From: DASQDN01 sp035630195
GTDB taxonomy: Bacteria; Acidobacteriota; Terriglobia; Bryobacterales; Bryobacteraceae
DNA length: 14,662 bases
Direction: 5' to 3'
Assembly (NCBI GenBank): GCA_035630195.1
Contig: DASQLD010000039.1
Location: 1-14,662, forward strand
The position numbers were made by a program, and so were the translations under genes. Positions 1 to 8,125 of this stretch are shown one piece after another. Each line of letters starts with the position of its first letter. Position 1 is the first letter of the stretch. The notes below the pieces were generated by a model. That model saw only the letters and a program-made list of their open reading frames with translations. It was not told the DNA's origin and made no database searches.

Positions 1-1393
1 CCAGAATTCATTTGATCGATATGCGATCAACCCTGTGAGCAATACCCCGGGCGTAATCACATGGTCAGGCCGCGACGGGCTTAGCGACTATGCGCATAAC
101 TTCGACAAAAATAACTTCGGTCCGCGCGTCGGCTTCGCGTATCGCGCCAGCGACAAATGGGTAATTCGCGGCGGCGGCGGTATCCTCTTTGTCGGCCAGT
201 ACGATCAAGCCACTCCTATTCTGGCCAATCTCGGCTTCAGTCTGAGGGGTGACGTTGTCTCTCCGGATGGCGGCCGCACACCGGCATTCCTGTTACGGAA
301 TGGGCTGCCGCCAGTGGTTCCGCCTTCGGAAGATCAACTCGTACCCGGCTTTGGCGCCGTTCCCGCAGGACAGAACCCGACGCTGGCAGTTGAGTTCTTT
401 GAACCCTCGGGCCGTACAGTGCCTTATCTTTACAACTTCAACTTCAACATCCAGCGGCAGCTCCCGGGTAACGCAGTATTTGAGGTCGCTTACCTGAGCA
501 CTTTGGGGCACAAACTCACAGCGCCAGGGAGCCGGACGATCAATCAGGTGGAACCCACCCGAATCGGACCCGGTAATGTTCAGGCGCTGAGACCGTTTCC
601 GCAGTTCTCCGATGTTCGGGTGATCGCGCCGACCATCGGCAATTCGAACTATCACGGCTTGAATTTCCGTCTCGACAAGCGATTCTCGCGCGGCCTGCAG
701 TTCAACGCCAACTACACATGGTCCAAGGCGATTGACGACGTGGAATCGCGCGATGAGATCGGCGGCAATGCGGGCGATAACGCGTTTGGGAATCAGTATG
801 ACCGCCACTCAGACCGTGGCTTGTCGGGCAATCATATCGCGCACCGGTTCATTGGCAGCGCGACCTGGGATCTTCCGTTCGGCGTGGGCCGGGCATGGAG
901 CGTCAGCAACCCAGTGCTGGAGCGCATCGTGGGCGGATGGTCGGCTTCAATCATCTATGAAGCGCGGACGGGTTCCCCGTTCGGAGTTATCGAAAACAAC
1001 GCCGCGGCGATCTACCCGACAGCGGCGACAGTTCGATCAAACGTGGCCGCGCCTTACCAGCAGAATGCAAACTGGCGGAGCAACGTTCTGAGTGAAACCT
1101 TCTTTGACCCGTCCAGCTTCGCGGCGCCGGCGCAGTATACGTTCGGCAATGCAGGACGCACAGTAGCGATCGGTCCGGGAGCCATCGTATCGGACCTGTC
1201 GGTACTCAAAAACATCCCCGTAAGCGAGGGTCAGCGGCTGCAGCTTCGTGTGGAAGCGCTGAACTTTCTGAATCATGCCAATTTCGCCTTGCCGAATCAG
1301 GGCCGCGGCGTCGCCAACTTCGGCCGCATTAGCGCACTTGCCAACGGCAACCAGGCTCGAATTATTCAACTCGGTTTGCATTACAAATTCTGA
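1..1393 (+). CDS. TonB-dependent receptor, Oar-like (C-terminal part)
   Basis: This is the C-terminal part of an outer-membrane TonB-dependent receptor of the large acidobacterial Oar/CarboxypepD_reg-like type. Such proteins import unknown ligands through a beta-barrel powered by TonB. The reading frame is open from base 2, so the GTG at 35 is not the real start and the N-terminus (signal peptide, carboxypeptidase-regulatory-like domain, plug) lies outside the window. Visible family marks are the NNFGPRVGFAY strand, alternating aromatic/polar barrel strands such as FNANYTWSKAID, the late segment RVEALNFLNHANF, and a C-terminal strand ending in aromatic Phe (LGLHYKF), the usual barrel-assembly signal. 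It lies 21 bp upstream of the DUF1549/DUF1553 gene, so the two are probably co-transcribed. The ligand cannot be told from the sequence. Confidence 0.9.
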   Translation, partial: QNSFDRYAINPVSNTPGVITWSGRDGLSDYAHNFDKNNFGPRVGFAYRASDKWVIRGGGGILFVGQYDQATPILANLGFSLRGDVVSPDGGRTPAFLLRNGLPPVVPPSEDQLVPGFGAVPAGQNPTLAVEFFEPSGRTVPYLYNFNFNIQRQLPGNAVFEVAYLSTLGHKLTAPGSRTINQVEPTRIGPGNVQALRPFPQFSDVRVIAPTIGNSNYHGLNFRLDKRFSRGLQFNANYTWSKAIDDVESRDEIGGNAGDNAFGNQYDRHSDRGLSGNHIAHRFIGSATWDLPFGVGRAWSVSNPVLERIVGGWSASIIYEARTGSPFGVIENNAAAIYPTAATVRSNVAAPYQQNANWRSNVLSETFFDPSSFAAPAQYTFGNAGRTVAIGPGAIVSDLSVLKNIPVSEGQRLQLRVEALNFLNHANFALPNQGRGVANFGRISALANGNQARIIQLGLHYKF

Positions 1394-1414
1394 GTCGGGG
1401 AAGAACAATAAGCG

Positions 1415-4000
1415 ATGCGTATCCTCACATTTGCTCTCTGGGTTCTCGCGCCGGTTAGAACTTTCGCAGCCGGCGAAGACATCGAGTTTTTCGAAAAGAA
1501 GGTTCGTCCGGTCCTCGTGAACCGCTGCTATGCGTGCCATTCGGCCGCTACCAAACCAGCCGGCGGACTGCGGGTAGACGACCGCAATGGCCTGTTAAAC
1601 GGAGGTAATACGGGTCCAGCGGTCGTTCCGGGCGATGTGAACGCGAGCCTGCTTCTGGCGCGCGTCCAGCACCAGGATCCGAATCGCCGCATGCCCAAGG
1701 AAGGGGATGCGTTGACGAAAGCCGAACTGGAAGATGTCATCACTTGGATCCGCAATGGAGCTGCCTGGCCGGCCGAGAAGATTCCGGAAGCGCTGCTGAA
1801 ACCGAGGCCGAACTATGAAAATTTGCGAACTCGGCATTGGGCGTACAAACCTGTGACACGAACCCAGCCCCCGGCTGTAGCGAATGCATCGTGGCCCAGG
1901 TCCGACGTGGATCGCTTCATCCTGGCGAAGCTCGAAGAGCAGAAGCTGACGCCAGTCAGCGACGCGAGCCGGTCCGATTGGATCCGGCGCGTCACGTTTG
2001 ACCTGACGGGCCTGCCGCCAACTCCCGAAGAGATACGAGCCTTCCTAGCAGATAATTCCCCCAAGCCGTACGAGCGTCTGGTGGATCGCCTGCTGGCGTC
2101 ACCTCGCTTCGGGGAGCGATGGGGACGGCACTGGCTGGATGTCGCTCGCTATGGCGAATCCACCGGGCCTTCGCGTAACATTCCGTATCCGCACGCATGG
2201 CGCTATCGCGATTACGTCATCGACTCGATCAATCGCGATGTACCGTTTGACCGCTTCGTTCAGGAGCAGGTGGCGGGCGATCTCCTACCGGCAGACACGG
2301 CGGAGGAACGCGACCGGCTACGCGTTGCTACTGGGTTTCTGGCTCTCGGGCCGAAAGACGTCAATCAGCGGTTCAAAGAACGCTTTCAGATGGACAACGT
2401 AGACGAGAAGATCGACACCGTTTCGCGTTCGGCTCTCGCCTTAACCGTCAGTTGCGCCCGTTGCCACGACCATAAATTCGATCCCATACCCACAGCCGAT
2501 TACTACGCGCTCGCGGGCATATTCACCAGCACCGAGGATCGAGCAGGAGTGCGGAGCCGAATGGGCGGCGCGGGACTTGACTACTATGACTGGAAGTCGC
2601 TGATCACTTTGTCTACCGCGCCTCCTGTTGAGCGAACCGAAAGGATCGCGCTACTGGAGAAGAAATCTGCGCAAGCGAAAAAGGCATGGGACGAGATTCG
2701 TGGCACTCCTGAAGGCTTGACGCTCGGTCCGAACGGCAGGCCCAAGCAGCAGCGCTTCCGGCGAGAGTATGAGCGGCTGCAAGCCGAGTTGTTGTTTCTG
2801 ACCGATCCAGGTTCGCGCGGGTATGGCATCCACTCCGTTCAGGAAGCCTCGCGTCCGGAAGACACGGCGATACGCATCCGGGGAGAAGCTGAGCGTCTCG
2901 GACCGCTTGCGCCGCGCGGGTTCTTAAGGGCCTTTACGGTATCCGGCGCACAAGACATCGACAAGTCACAAAGTGGACGACTGCAGTTGGCGCAGTGGCT
3001 CACAAGCCCGAACAATCCATTGACCGCACGTGTGATCGCAAATCGTGTCTGGCAGCAATTGTTCGGAGAAGGCATCGTAAAGACCGTGGACAACTTCGGG
3101 GTTAACGGCGATCGTCCCTCTCATCCCGAGTTGCTAGATTATCTTGCGTCGGAGTTCATCAAGAATGGGTGGTCCATGAAGCGGTTCGTGCGTACTCTCG
3201 TCTTGACGCGGGCCTACCGGCTTAGCTCCGAAGCTTCTTCGCAATACAAGGAAGTCGATCCGGCGAATCGCCTCGTGTGGCGGCATTCTCCTAGAAGACT
3301 GCAAGCCGAGGAGCTTCGAGACGCGATGTTGTTCACAGCGGGAACGCTCAATCTACAGCGGCCGGAGATTGCGCCGTCCAGCAAACTGCGCATGGTGGAG
3401 ATGCAGGACAGCGGACCTGAATCTCGAGCGATGCACGAGCGCGCAAATCAGAGTCTTTTCCGAAGTGTGTATCTGCCGCTACTGCGGGGTGTAACGCCGA
3501 GCGCTCTGCAGGCCTTCGATCCAGTGACACAGACTTTAGTGACAGGAAAGCGTGACGCTACTACAGTCCCGACACAAGCATTGTTCTTGCTGAACTCGGG
3601 GTTCGTCCGTAAGCAGGCGTTGTCGCTCGCCGAATCGTTGATGACTGAGCCGGAGAGATCAAGCCGGGCACGAATTGGGCGCGCCTATTGGGTGACTTTC
3701 GGCCGGGCGCCGACGGCAGCGGAAGTCATTCGGACACAGCGGTTCCTGGCCGAGTACTTGAGCGACTATCGCACGTTGTCCCCGAGCCGGAAAGCTAAGC
3801 CGAATATTGCGGCTTCGGCCATAGCGGCTAAGGCAACGGAGCTTCCTGGCTTCACGCTTCCGGAGGATCCGGACAATATCGACCGCACCGAGTACGTCGC
3901 GCCGGATGAAACCGTCCAGCCCGCTAGCGCCGCGGCCGCAGCGTGGATGAGCTTTGTGCAGGCATTGTATGCATCCGCTGAATTCCGCTTCATCAGATGA
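1415..4000 (+). CDS. PSD1/DUF1549-DUF1553 cytochrome-type secreted protein
   Basis: An 861-residue exported protein of the planctomycete/acidobacterial cytochrome-like family. A short signal peptide (residues 1 to about 18, ending TFA) is followed by a cytochrome-c-like domain with a CYACH haem-binding motif at residues 38-42 and the typical LL.R....D...RMP segment. DUF1549 begins near residue 164 (DVDRFILAKL) and includes the stretch SPRFGERWGRHWLDVARYGES. A second CxxCH (CARCH, residues 347-351, in SCARCHDHKFDP) lies at its end. DUF1553 starts near residue 523 (LAQWLTSPNNPLTARVIANR). The length is normal for the family. The biochemical role of the family is not established; a redox or polysaccharide-related envelope function is often guessed. 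Its stop overlaps an ATG at 3997, but the next gene more likely starts at 4030. The domain assignment is secure, the function is not. Confidence 0.92.
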   Translation: MRILTFALWVLAPVRTFAAGEDIEFFEKKVRPVLVNRCYACHSAATKPAGGLRVDDRNGLLNGGNTGPAVVPGDVNASLLLARVQHQDPNRRMPKEGDALTKAELEDVITWIRNGAAWPAEKIPEALLKPRPNYENLRTRHWAYKPVTRTQPPAVANASWPRSDVDRFILAKLEEQKLTPVSDASRSDWIRRVTFDLTGLPPTPEEIRAFLADNSPKPYERLVDRLLASPRFGERWGRHWLDVARYGESTGPSRNIPYPHAWRYRDYVIDSINRDVPFDRFVQEQVAGDLLPADTAEERDRLRVATGFLALGPKDVNQRFKERFQMDNVDEKIDTVSRSALALTVSCARCHDHKFDPIPTADYYALAGIFTSTEDRAGVRSRMGGAGLDYYDWKSLITLSTAPPVERTERIALLEKKSAQAKKAWDEIRGTPEGLTLGPNGRPKQQRFRREYERLQAELLFLTDPGSRGYGIHSVQEASRPEDTAIRIRGEAERLGPLAPRGFLRAFTVSGAQDIDKSQSGRLQLAQWLTSPNNPLTARVIANRVWQQLFGEGIVKTVDNFGVNGDRPSHPELLDYLASEFIKNGWSMKRFVRTLVLTRAYRLSSEASSQYKEVDPANRLVWRHSPRRLQAEELRDAMLFTAGTLNLQRPEIAPSSKLRMVEMQDSGPESRAMHERANQSLFRSVYLPLLRGVTPSALQAFDPVTQTLVTGKRDATTVPTQALFLLNSGFVRKQALSLAESLMTEPERSSRARIGRAYWVTFGRAPTAAEVIRTQRFLAEYLSDYRTLSPSRKAKPNIAASAIAAKATELPGFTLPEDPDNIDRTEYVAPDETVQPASAAAAAWMSFVQALYASAEFRFIR

Positions 4001-4013
4001 GTTCTTTCGTTAA

Positions 4014-4018
4014 AGGAG
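4014..4018 (+). promoter_or_regulatory. Shine-Dalgarno AGGAG deciding the DUF1501 start
   Basis: AGGAG lies 11 bases upstream of the ATG at 4030. The frame is also open to an ATG at 3997 that overlaps the previous stop. Starting at 4030 places the twin-arginine motif at residues 10-16, as expected for a Tat signal, so I prefer 4030. Confidence 0.6.
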
Positions 4019-4029
4019 ACACCAGAATC

Positions 4030-5406
4030 ATGTCAAGTCACGACGGCTTTACTTATTCACGGCGAGCACTGCTGCGTTCGGCAGGCGCAGGATTCGGACA
4101 CCTTGCTTTGGCGGGACTGCTTGGCGAATCGGCAGCAAAGGGCGCGGGTATATCGCCACTTCCCAAGCCGCTCGCTCCTAAGGATCCACATTTTGCACCC
4201 AAAGCCAAGCGCGTAATCTTCCTTTTCATGGAGGGCGCCATTTCGGGTGTCGACACATTCGAGCACAAACCTGAGTTGCAGAAGAACGGAGGCAAGTCAG
4301 GACCCGGAGGCGGGGTGTTGACGCCGTCCCGATTCAAGTGGAAGCAGTACGGACAATCGGGTACATGGTTTTCGGAATTGCTGCCAAACATCGCGCAGCA
4401 CTCCGATGACCTCTGCTGGATTCGCGGTTTGCACACGGACACACCGGCGCATCCCCAGGCAGTCGTGCAGTTACACACTGGAAGCGCAAACGCTGCGTTA
4501 ACGCGACCCAGCATGGGCGCGTGGCTGCTGTACGGTCTCGGCACCGAAAATCAGGACCTTCCCGGCTATGTGACGATCAACCCTCCACCCAACTTCGGGG
4601 GCGCGGTGAACTATGGAAGCGCATTTCTACCGGCGCACTTTCAGGGAACGCGCATCAGCGACACCGGCCATCTGCCGAACGTTCGCGCAGCGTCGGCGGA
4701 ATCGCTGCAGCGGCGGCAAATCGACTTCATCCAGGCGATGAATCGAGACTTGGCTGCCAAACCGAGCGCGCCGGACCCTGTCGACGGCGTCATCGAATCT
4801 TACGAACTCGCTTTTCGAATGCAGAGCAAAGTGCCGGAACTGCTGGACATCTCGAAAGAGCCGCAATCGGTGCTGGATGCGTACGGTGTGAAACCCGGGC
4901 CTGAAGGGTCGTTTGCCCGCCAGTGCCTGATGGCGCGGCGCTTAAGCGAGGCCGGAGTACGATTCGTCGAGATTTGCCAAGGCGGCTGGGATCACCACAC
5001 CAATCTAAACAACGGCTTGATCGAACGATCGCGGCAAATTGATCAACCGACGGCTGCTTTGCTCGCCGACCTGAAGCGGCGCGGACTGCTCGAAGACACG
5101 CTCGTGCTGTTCGGGTCCGAGTTCGGGCGCCTGCCGATGGCTCAGGGACCGGACGGTCGAGACCACAACATCACAGGATATTCGATGTTCCTGACCGGCG
5201 CGGGCGTAAAAAAGGGTTTCAGTTATGGAGCGACCGACGAACTGGGAGTGAAAGCAGTAGAAGGGCGCATGCATACAAACGACCTGCACGCGACGCTCCT
5301 GGCCCTGATGGGGTTACACCATAAAGAGTTGACCTTTCGATATGCAGGCAGGGACTTCCGCCTTACGGATGTTGCCGGTGAAGTGCACAGGGAGATCTTC
5401 GCGTGA
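4030..5406 (+). CDS. DUF1501 family protein with Tat signal
   Basis: A 458-residue DUF1501 protein (alkaline phosphatase/sulfatase-like fold). The N-terminus carries a twin-arginine signal, SRRALLRS (residues 10-17), followed by a hydrophobic Ala/Gly/Leu stretch, so export in folded form is expected. Family motifs are VIFLFMEGAISGVDTFEHKP, GGWDHH (318-323), FGSEFGR (361-367), GRDHN (near 376-380) and the C-terminal HTNDLHATLLALMGL (H415, D418, H420). The conserved Asp, His and Glu residues could ligate metal, as in related folds. This is inference; no substrate is known. DUF1501 genes are routinely paired with DUF1549/DUF1553 genes in Planctomycetes and Acidobacteria, as here. The stop TGA shares its A with the ATG of the ANTAR gene, suggesting translational coupling. 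Confidence 0.92.
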   Translation: MSSHDGFTYSRRALLRSAGAGFGHLALAGLLGESAAKGAGISPLPKPLAPKDPHFAPKAKRVIFLFMEGAISGVDTFEHKPELQKNGGKSGPGGGVLTPSRFKWKQYGQSGTWFSELLPNIAQHSDDLCWIRGLHTDTPAHPQAVVQLHTGSANAALTRPSMGAWLLYGLGTENQDLPGYVTINPPPNFGGAVNYGSAFLPAHFQGTRISDTGHLPNVRAASAESLQRRQIDFIQAMNRDLAAKPSAPDPVDGVIESYELAFRMQSKVPELLDISKEPQSVLDAYGVKPGPEGSFARQCLMARRLSEAGVRFVEICQGGWDHHTNLNNGLIERSRQIDQPTAALLADLKRRGLLEDTLVLFGSEFGRLPMAQGPDGRDHNITGYSMFLTGAGVKKGFSYGATDELGVKAVEGRMHTNDLHATLLALMGLHHKELTFRYAGRDFRLTDVAGEVHREIFA

Positions 5407-6029
5407 TGCCATTCGAGCGAAGTTTGGAAACGCTACTGGAGCTAATCAGGCACACCTTAAAGGCCGACACCGTCACTCTCAGAGACAGCGAAGAGCCGTG
5501 GGAAGGGTCTGGCACGGCGGTGCTGGTCCCGCTTGCTTCACCTCGTTTCTGCTTAGGAGTGACTTGGCGCGGCATTCGACCCGATTCTCCGTTCACAGAG
5601 ATAGGTCCGCTCATTGAAGCTATGGCGCTCATCCTCATGAGAATCGAAGCGGTGGAGGAACTTCATCAGTTGATCGTGGAGGCCACGAACCTGGAATGGG
5701 AACTTGCCGACAGCAAGATAACGGACCGAGCCGCGGGCATGTTATCCAGCGGCGAAGCGGATGCCCAAAAGGTCCGGCAGCACGTACTGCGCGTGCTGGA
5801 GCCCATTCCAGGCATCAGCGTCATTACCGACCGGATCGATCAACTGAAAGCGGAACTAGCGGACCGCGAGGATCTCGCAGCGGCCAAAAAACTACTGCAG
5901 TCGAGACAAGGGTTGACCGAGGACGAAGCATATCTACATCTCCAACGATCGAGCCGTAGGACCCGACGAACGATTTCAGAAGTAGCGCGCGAGATTCTGG
6001 GCGCCGAGAACGGCCGCCGTATCGCCTAG
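5406..6029 (+). CDS. ANTAR-domain RNA-binding regulator with tandem ANTAR-like repeat
   Basis: A 207-residue cytoplasmic protein. Residues 1 to about 85 look like a small degenerate GAF-like sensor domain (strand-like segments TAVLVPLAS and CLGVTW, then a long helix). Residues 147-198 are a canonical ANTAR domain: LKAELADREDLAAAKKLLQ, then GLTEDEAYLHL, then RRTRRTISEVAREIL. ANTAR domains bind paired hexaloop RNA hairpins and cause transcription antitermination. Residues 96 to about 140 (LEWELADSKITDRAAGML) resemble the first ANTAR helix but then diverge, so this seems to be a second, degenerate copy. There is no phospho-acceptor receiver domain. A GTG at 5403 is an alternative start one codon earlier. 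Its ATG overlaps the DUF1501 stop by one base. The 3' end shares a CTAG with the stop of the convergent HAD gene. I am sure of the canonical ANTAR domain, less so of the GAF-like region. Confidence 0.85.
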   Translation: MPFERSLETLLELIRHTLKADTVTLRDSEEPWEGSGTAVLVPLASPRFCLGVTWRGIRPDSPFTEIGPLIEAMALILMRIEAVEELHQLIVEATNLEWELADSKITDRAAGMLSSGEADAQKVRQHVLRVLEPIPGISVITDRIDQLKAELADREDLAAAKKLLQSRQGLTEDEAYLHLQRSSRRTRRTISEVAREILGAENGRRIA

Positions 6030-6961
6030 GCCGCAAACACAGTCTTCCAGTCGTTCTTCATGCTGACGATAGGCCATCCTCGTGTCTTGGCGAGATCGAT
6101 TACGTGTTCGGCGCCGCCAGTATAGTCGAACTCCCGATCTTTGTCGTCATGCAGGATCAACATCGGTAACGCGGGCCTCGATCCGCCGCCGGCAAATTGA
6201 AGCATTTGGGTATCACCGTTTGAGTTGCCAACCGCCATAATCGGCCGGCGGCCAATCCGGCTCCAGATCCGCACCGGCTTCACTGGACCGTCATCGAAGA
6301 CCTCAGGTTGTGCGCGATAGACGAGTGATCCGCCATCTGCGTTTTCCTCGTAACATAGCGCATTCGAGCTCCCCACCACGCGCTCAGGGGGGATTCCATA
6401 GATGTCTTGTGTCACGGTCCGCATGAAGTCTCGATCACCGCCGGAAACGATGAACGTAATGAAACCATGATGCTCCAGATATCGAAGTAGTTCGACCATC
6501 GGCTGATAGCCGCAGGCCGTAAGACCTCGCTTCAGCGTGGGATGCTGCCCGCCCCGAAGAAAGGCTTCGGCCCCTTCTGAATAAGTATCCATCGACATCC
6601 CTTCGAAGGCCTTAAGAATGCCACCGACTAACACCTTCACTTCACTGTCGTCGCCTTTGTAGTGCTTCGTAATGACGTCTCCCAGCCAGTGGTAGTCCTT
6701 TTCGTACGCCGCTTTCCATGGCTGACGGTCTCGAAGAGCGGCGTCCGTCTTCGCCATCGTTGCTAATCGTTCCAGAATGAACCCCAGTTCGATCGGCATA
6801 GGCTTCTCGCTCCAGAGAGTTCCGTCATTATCAAACACAGCCACTCGTTCTTCGGGCGCCACAAACTGGACGGAACCGGCCGAGGTGACCTGTTCGACGA
6901 ACTTGATGATTGCCTGCTTCGTCGGTCCCTCATTCCAGGAAGGGAGCATATTGTTCTGCAT
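6026..6961 (-). CDS. HAD-superfamily hydrolase (phosphoserine-phosphatase-like)
   Basis: A 311-residue HAD phosphatase. Motif I is VFDNDGTLW (nucleophile Asp and general acid/base Asp), motif II is the Ser in FIVSGGDRDFM, and motif IV is VGNSNGD. The cap region contains YEKDYHWLGDVITKHYKGDD. The C-terminal HDDKDREFDYTGGAE and VKNDWKTVF-type ending (here SMKNDWKTVFAA) fit a well-populated family of PSPase-like HAD hydrolases of unknown substrate. The frame stays open up to 7279 on this strand, but that extension lies inside tatC. I choose the ATG at 6961 (MQNNMLPSW) because AAGGAG lies 11 bases upstream; a second ATG at 6949 is possible. No signal peptide is seen. It lies 62 bp downstream of tatC and is probably in the same transcript. 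Confidence 0.88.
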   Translation of the reverse strand: MQNNMLPSWNEGPTKQAIIKFVEQVTSAGSVQFVAPEERVAVFDNDGTLWSEKPMPIELGFILERLATMAKTDAALRDRQPWKAAYEKDYHWLGDVITKHYKGDDSEVKVLVGGILKAFEGMSMDTYSEGAEAFLRGGQHPTLKRGLTACGYQPMVELLRYLEHHGFITFIVSGGDRDFMRTVTQDIYGIPPERVVGSSNALCYEENADGGSLVYRAQPEVFDDGPVKPVRIWSRIGRRPIMAVGNSNGDTQMLQFAGGGSRPALPMLILHDDKDREFDYTGGAEHVIDLAKTRGWPIVSMKNDWKTVFAA

Positions 6962-6972
6962 ACGTTTGAAAA

Positions 6973-6978
6973 CTCCTT
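6973..6978 (-). promoter_or_regulatory. Shine-Dalgarno AAGGAG for the HAD hydrolase
   Basis: AAGGAG on the minus strand lies 11 bases before the ATG at 6961, within the 62-bp gap after tatC. It favours this start over the long upstream extension. The spacing is the same as at the DUF1501 gene. Confidence 0.55.
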
Positions 6979-7023
6979 CGCTTCGACGTCTGCCTGCGTT
7001 CCCAGATTCATTTTTTGGAGCTG

Positions 7024-7869
7024 CTAGCGAAGCGCTATGTACATGTCCGTAGCGCCTGAAGCGAGGAGCGACACGATAGCAATCCACATGACGAGTTTCT
7101 TGCGCGGAACCGATCGCCCTTCGCGATAGAAAACGACACCGTAACTGGCGAAAACGCCGGCGAAGTAAAGCGCGCACATGGGAACAAGCAGCAGTGCCAG
7201 ACTGGCGACATCCTGCGTCGGACTGACCACCGCGGCAATCAACGCGAGTCCGATAACAGCGTACCGGCTGTTCCTCCATAGGAATGCAGGCGAGACTACG
7301 TGTAGCAGCGTCAGCAGAAAGAGTAGGGCGGGAAGTTCAAAGACGAACCCGATGCCGAGAGTGACGTTGATAAAAAGATCAAAGTACTCACTGATCGTCA
7401 ACATCGGTTGAAGATCGAGATTCTGCCCGATTCCAACAAGAAAAGCGAGACTGTATCGAAAGGCGACGAAGTACGAGAATAAACCTCCGGCTACGAATAG
7501 TCCCGCAGTACAGATCACGAACGGCGCCGCCCATCTTCGTTCGTTCCGATAAAGTCCGGGAGCAATAAACGCCCATAGCTGGTACAGTACCCATGGCGAT
7601 GCGATGAATAGGGAAGCTAGGAGCGGAAGTTTCACCCAGACGGTGCTGAACGCCTCCATCGGGGTCGTGAAGACGAGTTTTTCATGCAGACCCAGCTGCG
7701 CCATCGCCGCCACGGACGGCTGACTCACGATCCGCCAAAGCTCGTCTGTGAACGTAACGCAAATCAGGAAGGCGACTCCAATCCCCGCAAGAGCGCGAAG
7801 AATGCGACCGCGCAGTTCATCCAAATGGTCCAAAAGCGACATCCGTACCATGTCTTCGTCTAGCTGCAT
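7024..7869 (-). CDS. tatC: Sec-independent protein translocase subunit TatC
   Basis: TatC is the inner-membrane receptor of the twin-arginine translocase, which recognises SRRxFLK-type signals and exports folded proteins. The sequence shows the N-terminal signature SLLDHLDELRGRI, six predicted membrane helices, and the conserved loop around SPWVLYQLWAFIAPGLYRNER, containing the family's P-x-LY-x-x-E element. Taking the ATG at 7869 gives 281 residues, close to the usual 240-280. ATGs at 7881 and 7929 are in frame upstream and cannot be excluded; none has a strong Shine-Dalgarno sequence. It diverges from selA and is followed by the HAD gene. No tatA or tatB is in the window. The DUF1501 protein at 4030-5406 carries a twin-arginine signal and is a likely client. 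Confidence 0.93.
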   Translation of the reverse strand: MQLDEDMVRMSLLDHLDELRGRILRALAGIGVAFLICVTFTDELWRIVSQPSVAAMAQLGLHEKLVFTTPMEAFSTVWVKLPLLASLFIASPWVLYQLWAFIAPGLYRNERRWAAPFVICTAGLFVAGGLFSYFVAFRYSLAFLVGIGQNLDLQPMLTISEYFDLFINVTLGIGFVFELPALLFLLTLLHVVSPAFLWRNSRYAVIGLALIAAVVSPTQDVASLALLLVPMCALYFAGVFASYGVVFYREGRSVPRKKLVMWIAIVSLLASGATDMYIALR

Positions 7870-8061
7870 AGAAATTTCCATTTCGTGACGTCGACGCCCT
7901 GGCGTGCGGAGGCGCTTACTCAGGATCAAGGAATGCGATGCCGCGCCCTATCGCGAGAATCGCAGAAGCCAAACAAGTATCTTGGTCGGAACGCCCCAAC
8001 TTGCGGCGGCGGTTATGGTGGGTAGCAGTCGCGCGATTCTCAATGGAGATCGCTTGATAGG

Positions 8062-8090
8062 TGTATCTCACATTCTCCGCCATGTGTCAA
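8062..8090 (-). promoter_or_regulatory. Candidate sigma-70-type promoter for tatC
   Basis: On the minus strand a perfect TTGACA (8090-8085) is followed after 17 bases by GATACA (8067-8062), which matches three of six bases of the -10 consensus. Transcription would begin near 8055 and give a leader of roughly 185 bases before tatC. The -35 match and spacing are seen directly; activity is inference. No convincing promoter was found for selA in the opposite direction. Confidence 0.35.
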
Positions 8091-8125
8091 ATACAATGGC
8101 AGCACAATACAATGGCAACCCAGGC

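Noticed and set aside
293..808. Long minus-strand open frames under the TonB receptor and DUF1549/DUF1553 genes
   Set aside because: They have no recognisable domains, are antisense to well-conserved proteins, and reflect the high-GC codon pattern.
6962..7279. N-terminal extension of the HAD frame into tatC
   Set aside because: It is Arg/Cys-rich, unlike any HAD N-terminus, and lies wholly in another frame of tatC. A good AAGGAG and ATG occur at 6978-6961.
7955..8041. Nine-base inverted repeat GAGAATCGC (7955-7963) and GCGATTCTC (8033-8041) between tatC and selA
   Set aside because: The arms are short and 69 bases apart, with no extension of pairing. It is likely chance, although it would lie in the tatC leader.
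7904..8125. Upstream extension of the selA frame
   Set aside because: The residues show no SelA similarity, overlap the tatC leader and promoter region, and the normal SelA N-terminus begins at 8126.
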